Positions 59,349 to 64,000 of a DNA stretch of 64,000 nucleotides are shown piece after piece (within the stretch, counting starts at the first letter, position 1; each line of letters opens with the position of its first letter). The translations under genes were made by a program, and so were the position numbers. The stretch spans positions 24,588-88,587 of the forward strand of contig QCGC01000004.1 of the NCBI GenBank assembly GCA_003278225.1, given 5' to 3'. This DNA comes from Prochlorococcus sp. AG-363-P01 (GTDB lineage Bacteria; Cyanobacteriota; Cyanobacteriia; PCC-6307; Cyanobiaceae). The notes beneath the pieces were generated by a model. It did no database searches. It was not told the origin of the DNA and saw only the letters and a list, made by a program, of their open reading frames with translations.

Positions 59349-59896
59349 AAACCCAACAAGAGAATTTGAAATCGCCAGGTTTCCAGAAGTAATCCTGGAA
59401 TAACAAAGCTAGGATTCCTCCTTAATGGAGGCCAAGCTAAATAGTCATGCAAGAGGCTGTTGGTTTGTGTTTTCACCAAGCAACGAACCAATTGACAAAT
59501 GGTTACAAAAATCATTGCCTAAGCTCAATTAATAAGTTGCTTTCCTCTAAACAGCTTGTATCGAGCTCAACTCTCGCAGGAAGCATTAAGCCCTAACTTC
59601 TATCTTTTCAAGAGCCAGCAAAGAGAGCCTCAATTAGACAACTATTGATTTATTGTTCAAACTATTACTTAAAAAATCGAATTAGCCAACTCTACCCAGA
59701 AGAATAATCAAAATAAATTAGGGTTAATGAATAACATTCGCTCATATTAAAATGAGGTGAATATATTTAATATCTGATAACTGAAACCCTTTTTCTAGTA
59801 ATAAGTTAAATTAAAACATTCTAATCTTAGAAGGTTTTCTAAAATGATCATCGTTTCATTAAAAGCAGAAATTTGCACAAGCAATACTTGAAAATG
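59349..59896. other. Gene-free AT-rich stretch containing the pseudo-tRNA
   Basis: 548 bases. Holds a GC-richer imperfect hairpin at 59408-59438 (CCTCC/GGAGG core with outer AGCT/AGCT pairing), not followed by a T run, and the decayed tRNA copy at about 59514-59585. No reading frame is convincing. Confidence 0.5.
59514..59585 (+). pseudogene. Decayed tRNA-Arg copy (pseudo-tRNA / old att-like repeat)
   Basis: Bases 59545-59584 match tRNA-Arg 58484-58523 at 29 of 40 positions without gaps, eight of the 11 differences being transitions. Bases 59517-59527 match 58454-58464 at 9 of 11, and the offset between the blocks differs by only two bases. Similarity stops at the tRNA 3' end. Acceptor, D stem and T loop are broken, so it cannot be a working tRNA. 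Confidence 0.65.
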
Positions 59897-60319
59897 TTAA
59901 AATACATCCTTTAACGAGAAGGTGATCCACTTCAAGAAATAAAAAGGATTAAACAACCCAATAATGCCATGACTAGGCTTTGAGCGCAGCAGATATGGGC
60001 TTTGATTAGTTATAGTTCTATGGGGGATATTAACAAGGAAAATGTCTTTTCTTTTTTGATTTTGCGAAATCCTCAAAAAAGAATTTTTAGCACTGTCAAA
60101 ATATAGCAATTCCTGCTCAAAAAACCAATTGATTGTTCCATCATTTAGCTGTACAAGCATGCCAATATTACTCCCATCTGTCAGCTTAAAGTCAACTATC
60201 TTTCCAACTGGATCAACAGATAAGCTCTCTAATAAACTTTTTGGCAATCTATCGTAAACATTATTTAAATCTACCCTAACCTTAGAACCTTTTTCAAAAG
60301 GAGCATGATCATCACACAT
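59897..60319 (-). CDS. DUF2862/PetP-like SH3-fold protein with C-terminal tail
   Basis: 140 residues. Residues about 8-72 (KGSKVRVDLNNVYDRLP, VGKIVDFKLTDGSNIGMLVQ, GTINWFFEQEL) match the DUF2862 family that includes PetP, a small cytochrome b6f-associated subunit. A 65-residue tail follows, ending in a Phe/Trp-rich possibly membrane-associating segment (LFNPFYFLKWITFSLKDVF). PetP itself is about 70 residues. Whether it binds b6f is unknown. Lies in the gene-poor region on the minus strand. Confidence 0.65.
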   Translation of the reverse strand: MCDDHAPFEKGSKVRVDLNNVYDRLPKSLLESLSVDPVGKIVDFKLTDGSNIGMLVQLNDGTINWFFEQELLYFDSAKNSFLRISQNQKRKDIFLVNIPHRTITNQSPYLLRSKPSHGIIGLFNPFYFLKWITFSLKDVF

Positions 60320-60754
60320 AACTATTTATTACCTAATACTTAAGGCAAAAGTAAAAAATATAACTAACACACTAATATCATAAGGTAGAAGATCTAGTCA
60401 GTCGACGTCAGTTTGTTTATTGGCATTATGAGTGACCTCGACAACGGCGAGTAGAATAGAAAAAAGTCTCATTAGATGTCTTATTATAGTTATGCCTTGT
60501 TGAATAACTCTGAGCAAGGTAGATTCATAAATTTGCCTAGACAAAGAAAAAGCGATTAAATTTTATATGTGCTATCTTATTTAGATCTAGAGTTACAAGG
60601 TTATTTAATAGAGATAATATCAAGTATAAAATTATCTGGCGAGATCAATATAGACCAAAGTATGAGAACATAATTTAGAAGTTATTCTTAGAGGTGAATA
60701 TTTCTCTTGATTTGCTGATCCAATGTAGTAACATCACAACAGTTTTCAAGAGAA
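60320..60754. other. AT-rich spacer before the polysaccharide locus
   Basis: 435 bases between the divergent DUF2862 and Wzz-like genes. No gene, tRNA or clear terminator seen; promoters for both are expected here. No JUMPstart/ops-like element was recognised. Confidence 0.5.
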
Positions 60755-60766
60755 TTGATTTGGAGA

Positions 60767-62491
60767 ATGACCTCTACTCAAAAGTATTCATCAGACAATG
60801 CGAAGAATAACTCACTTGACATTGATGAAATCGATCTAAACAAAGCCTTTGGAACTTTAGTTAGAAATAAATTTCTGATCTCAACATTTGCAGTATTGGG
60901 TCTAATTTTTGGTTGTTTCTATGCTTTTAGCTCAAAGAAAGTTTGGCAAGGTGAGTTCCAAATAGTACTTGAAGATAAAAAAGCAGAAGCCAATCCATTG
61001 ATGTTGATAGATCTAGGGATTGCAAATCTTGCTGGCTCTTCAAGTAGCACGGGACTAACCACTGAGGTTGAAATCCTCAAAAGTCCATATATATTGTTTG
61101 AAACCTTTGAATTTGTAAAGAGAGAAAAAGCATTAAGAGATACTCCTATTGACAACTTAAGGTTTAAGACTTGGAGAGATAGTTCGCTTGATATTAGGCT
61201 TGAGAAAGGTACAGAAATCTTAAATCTATCTTATAAAGATACTGATAAAGATCTTATATTAGAGGTCCTAAATAGAATCTCAGATCAATATCAAAAATAC
61301 TCAGGGAAAAAAAGACTAAGGACCCTTGCCTTAGGTAGGGATTATTTCAAAAAACAAATAAAAGAGTATAAAATTAAGCAATATTCTTCACTCAGTAGAT
61401 TACAAAAGTTTGCACTTAAGCATGATCTAAGTATGAGAACACCATATGTGAGAGATGTTGAAATAGAAAACGAAATGAAGGGTGGACTAACTGATATTAT
61501 CTCTAGCAATATAGAAGATTTAAGAGTAAATTCTAAACATACAATTAGGCTTGTAGACCAAAAGAAGAAGCAGTTTAAAGCGCTAAAAGAACCTAACGAA
61601 ATAATTAATTTTGCCCAGAATATATATGAGTTTCAAAAAGAAAAAACACTACTTAGATTAAAAGACATAGACTATCGTCTAGTAGCATTGCGGGTAATTT
61701 ATAAAGAAGCTGATAAGCAAATTAAGGATCTGCTCAGAGAAAAAGAGCTTCTTGTTGAAATGCTAAAAGGTCAAGTTATTGGAGTTCTAGAAGCAAAAAA
61801 AGCAACTGCTGAAGCAAGAATAGCCGCATCAAATCGTCCTGAAGAAGTGTTAATAAAATACAGGCAACTTTTAAATGAATCTCATAAGGATAACTTAACG
61901 CTAGCTAAATTAGAGGCTCAGTCCAGGACACTGGAACTTGAGATAGCTCGTACTGAGGACCCCTGGAAATTAATTACAGAGCCATCATTACTACCTTTTG
62001 CTGTTGCACCAAAAAGATTACAAATTTTGATGTTTAGTCTTTTAGGTGGCATCTTCACAGGTTCTGTTGCAGCATTCATTTCTGAAATAAGAAAAGATTT
62101 AATTTATTCAATTGGTGAAATAGAGCCATTAATCGGCCTTCCTCTACTTGGTGAGCTGTCTATTAACAATAAACAAACTTTGGAAGAATCTCTTGCTTTA
62201 CTGGCCTCCGGACCACTTTCCAATAATGAAGAAAGCATTGCTTTACTTACAGTGGGAAAAATAAGCAAATCAGCACTCAATGAAATTGATCAAGGCTTAA
62301 AGGCGTTGTTGAAAAATCGTCAATTTATAGTGACGAAAGTGTTACGTGAGTCCTTAAAATGCCATAACATTGTTCTTGTTAGTTCCTTAGGACTTACAAG
62401 GCGCAAAGATCTTATTCAAACTAAGACTAAGCTTTTATTACAAAACAAACAGATTCTAGGATTACTTGTTCTAACTGATGATAATTCCTAA
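60767..62491 (+). CDS. Wzz/Wzc-like polysaccharide chain-length protein lacking a kinase site
   Basis: 574 residues from the ATG at 60767. Two membrane spans (about 37-58 and 420-441) enclose a long coiled-coil periplasmic region, the Wzz layout. The last about 80 residues (ALLTVGKISKSALNEIDQGL, NIVLVSSLGLTRRKDLIQTK, ILGLLVLTDD) resemble the core of BY-kinases but have no Walker A GK[ST] motif. Likely guides surface polysaccharide length and export with the next gene. The start is preceded by GGAGA. Confidence 0.8.
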   Translation: MTSTQKYSSDNAKNNSLDIDEIDLNKAFGTLVRNKFLISTFAVLGLIFGCFYAFSSKKVWQGEFQIVLEDKKAEANPLMLIDLGIANLAGSSSSTGLTTEVEILKSPYILFETFEFVKREKALRDTPIDNLRFKTWRDSSLDIRLEKGTEILNLSYKDTDKDLILEVLNRISDQYQKYSGKKRLRTLALGRDYFKKQIKEYKIKQYSSLSRLQKFALKHDLSMRTPYVRDVEIENEMKGGLTDIISSNIEDLRVNSKHTIRLVDQKKKQFKALKEPNEIINFAQNIYEFQKEKTLLRLKDIDYRLVALRVIYKEADKQIKDLLREKELLVEMLKGQVIGVLEAKKATAEARIAASNRPEEVLIKYRQLLNESHKDNLTLAKLEAQSRTLELEIARTEDPWKLITEPSLLPFAVAPKRLQILMFSLLGGIFTGSVAAFISEIRKDLIYSIGEIEPLIGLPLLGELSINNKQTLEESLALLASGPLSNNEESIALLTVGKISKSALNEIDQGLKALLKNRQFIVTKVLRESLKCHNIVLVSSLGLTRRKDLIQTKTKLLLQNKQILGLLVLTDDNS

Positions 62492-62558
62492 CCCTAACTT
62501 TGTGTATAAATCTAAGCCAATTCAAACGGTAATCCGCTCCATTTCCTAACCAAATCTC

Positions 62559-63788
62559 ATGAATCAATTTAAGTATAGAGTTCTAGCTTTCCAATTATTA
62601 TTATTAGGTCAGCTATTATTAGTTGATTTATACAAACCAAAGGCAAATTTAGCTGCTCAAAATATTAATCAACCATCATCAGATTATATAAAAAGAATAC
62701 CAGATAATAGCTTCTACGTCTTAGGCCCAGGCGATATTATAAGCATTGAGGTTGTTGATTTGCCAACTCAAGCAAAGGAACTGTCAGAAGATGCAAGAGC
62801 TTTGAATACAGTATTCACCATAGATAGAGAAGGAATTGCAAATCTTCCACGACTAAAAAGAATTTATGCCTCAGGTTTGACTATAGGAGAATTAACTAAT
62901 ATCTTAAACAAAGAATATTCAGTATATGTAAACGATCCAAATGTAATGTTAACTGTAGTTCAATATAAACCTGTAAAAGTTTATATAGATGGTGAAGTTG
63001 AGGAGCCAGGTTTACATGTATTAAGAGGTGCTTTTAGGCCGTCTGAATTGTTAAGTGAAGACAACGCTGAAGGTGGAATTGACAAAGAAATATTAGAGAT
63101 TAAGAAAAGGTTAAACAAGTCAACATTAACCTCTAGAAGAACAGTTTCGTTAACTAATAGCAAATATTTCCCTACTATTATTGATGCAATTAGGGTTAGT
63201 GGTGGCGTTACTCTTAATGCAGACTTGTCAGATATTAGAGTTACTAGAGTTAATAGTATTTCCAATGGAGGAGGCAGAATAAAAACCAATATTAATCTTC
63301 TAGATACTCTTAATTTAAGAGATAGTTCTCAAAATATTAGATTATTAGATGGCGATACAATTTTCATTTCCAGAAGCGAGAAGCCTTTAATATCCCAGAT
63401 TTCCAAGGCTATCGCCTCCAATCTTAATCCAAAGTTTATTGATGTGTATGTTGGAGGAAGAGTTGAGAAGTCAGGCCCAGTAACCGTTAACAAAAGTGCT
63501 GTCTTAACAGAAGCAATAGATATGAGTGGAGGGGCAAAGATATTGAGAGGCCCGGTTCGGTTCCTTAGATATAATAGCGATGGGACAATAGACCGAAGAG
63601 AGTTTACATTAAGTAGATTTGCCGCACGAGGCTCATATCGAAATCCTTATCTAAGAAATGGTGATGTAATTTATGTAGGGAAGAGTATTTTAAACGTAGC
63701 GACTGAGGTTATCTCAGAAGTGACTGCTCCATTCAAAGGTGCATATGATGCCTTTATATTTTATAAACTTATACAGATTGATCAATAA
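62559..63788 (+). CDS. Wza-like polysaccharide export protein with SLBB domains
   Basis: 409 residues. N-terminal signal-like stretch (LLLLGQLLLVDLY), then the Poly_export domain starting FYVLGPGDIISIEVVD with FTIDREGIANLPRLKRIYAS. SLBB-type units follow: VKVYIDGEVEEPGLHVLRGA and DVYVGGRVEKSGPVTVNKSA, each followed by an ASGG-like IDAIRVSGGV or IDMSGGAK. No lipobox Cys is seen. Sits 67 bases after the Wzz-like gene, forming the export pair of a surface glycan locus that continues beyond the window. Confidence 0.85.
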   Translation: MNQFKYRVLAFQLLLLGQLLLVDLYKPKANLAAQNINQPSSDYIKRIPDNSFYVLGPGDIISIEVVDLPTQAKELSEDARALNTVFTIDREGIANLPRLKRIYASGLTIGELTNILNKEYSVYVNDPNVMLTVVQYKPVKVYIDGEVEEPGLHVLRGAFRPSELLSEDNAEGGIDKEILEIKKRLNKSTLTSRRTVSLTNSKYFPTIIDAIRVSGGVTLNADLSDIRVTRVNSISNGGGRIKTNINLLDTLNLRDSSQNIRLLDGDTIFISRSEKPLISQISKAIASNLNPKFIDVYVGGRVEKSGPVTVNKSAVLTEAIDMSGGAKILRGPVRFLRYNSDGTIDRREFTLSRFAARGSYRNPYLRNGDVIYVGKSILNVATEVISEVTAPFKGAYDAFIFYKLIQIDQ

Positions 63789-63864
63789 TTAGATTAACCC
63801 TTTGATTTAATTGCAAACCAAGTCACTGTTGAAGTGCAGTAACCTGAAGCATTAAATTCCTCTA

Positions 63865-64000
63865 ATGTTAAAGAGACGCTATGTAATTGACTATTTTAAG
63901 TTGACGGGATTGTGGCGGGGTAGGCTATCTAAAGGAGTATCAGGAGGCTTAGGAGAACTATCAGATTCTCCGAAAAACCTTGTGGTATTAAGAAAAATGG
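63865..64000 (+). CDS. Partial open reading frame at window end
   Basis: ATG at 63865 opens a frame with no stop to base 64000 (45 codons): MLKRRYVIDYFKLTGLWRGR, then LSKGVSGGLGELSDSPKNLV. No family recognised from this start. It follows the export gene in the same direction with a 76-base gap, so it is probably the next locus gene, cut by the window. Confidence 0.5.
   Translation, partial: MLKRRYVIDYFKLTGLWRGRLSKGVSGGLGELSDSPKNLVVLRKM

Noticed and set aside
60320..60754. Possible JUMPstart/ops regulatory site before the polysaccharide genes
   Set aside because: No GGCGGTAG-type core was found on either strand.

Overview
The window reads as chromosome of an AT-rich oxygenic marine picocyanobacterium, most likely a low-light Prochlorococcus. 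Support: psaF-psaJ (photosystem I), petC-petA (cytochrome b6f), ndhB, Vipp1, Ycf46, a cyanobacterial-type AbrB regulator, an A2-type cytochrome c oxidase operon, late cobalamin genes, short spacers and small overlapping genes. The assignment rests on gene content and protein style, not on a database search.

Layout. 1-2.6 kb: tsaD (cut by the window edge), psaF-psaJ, a perfect 25-bp hairpin terminator and convergent gmk. 2.6-9.6 kb: rqcH, tatC, petC-petA (tatC lies just before the gene for the Rieske protein, a Tat-type substrate), lgt-cobM and a RodZ-like HTH-TM-LysM protein. 9.6-17 kb: ppx, a plastoquinone-pathway prenyltransferase, an S66 LD-carboxypeptidase, ispD, fabG, a tiny membrane protein and a lone groL. 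17-25 kb: respiratory block, with ctaA-ctaB, an ABC exporter pair and an unknown gene on the minus strand, divergent from ctaC-ctaD-ctaE. 25-34 kb: AbrB-like regulator, ribE, bifunctional nuclease, an aldo/keto reductase-ferredoxin fusion, then a tight minus-strand set topA - lipoprotein - DUF2232 - cobT-like - orphan binding lipoprotein. 34-45 kb: ndhB with an orphan ABC ATPase, birA, an aminotransferase, Vipp1, a DciA-like/zinc-ribbon protein, two glycosyltransferases, an EamA permease, SppA and AroH-type chorismate mutase. 45-57 kb: the housekeeping run rpmH-rnpA-PH protein-yidC-ycf46-serS-rseP-rpsN-pnp, then cysQ and rsmI head to head.

57.5-64 kb is the accessory-looking end. An HTH protein and tRNA-Arg(TCT) mark the edge of a gene-poor, AT-rich stretch. 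It holds a small membrane protein, a decayed copy of that tRNA about 1.06 kb downstream, and a DUF2862/PetP-like protein with a tail. It leads into a surface-polysaccharide export locus: a Wzz-like protein with a probably vestigial kinase-like tail, a Wza-like protein, and an open reading frame cut by the window end.

The most interesting points are the tRNA-derived repeat at the island edge, an Ig-like (BIG2-like) insertion in YidC, the A2-type (YSHPAVY) oxidase, the HTH-TM-LysM protein, the 8-bp tandem repeat covering the stop codons of two convergent genes, and the DUF2862 protein with a long tail. No CRISPR array, insertion sequence, integrase or intact prophage was seen.
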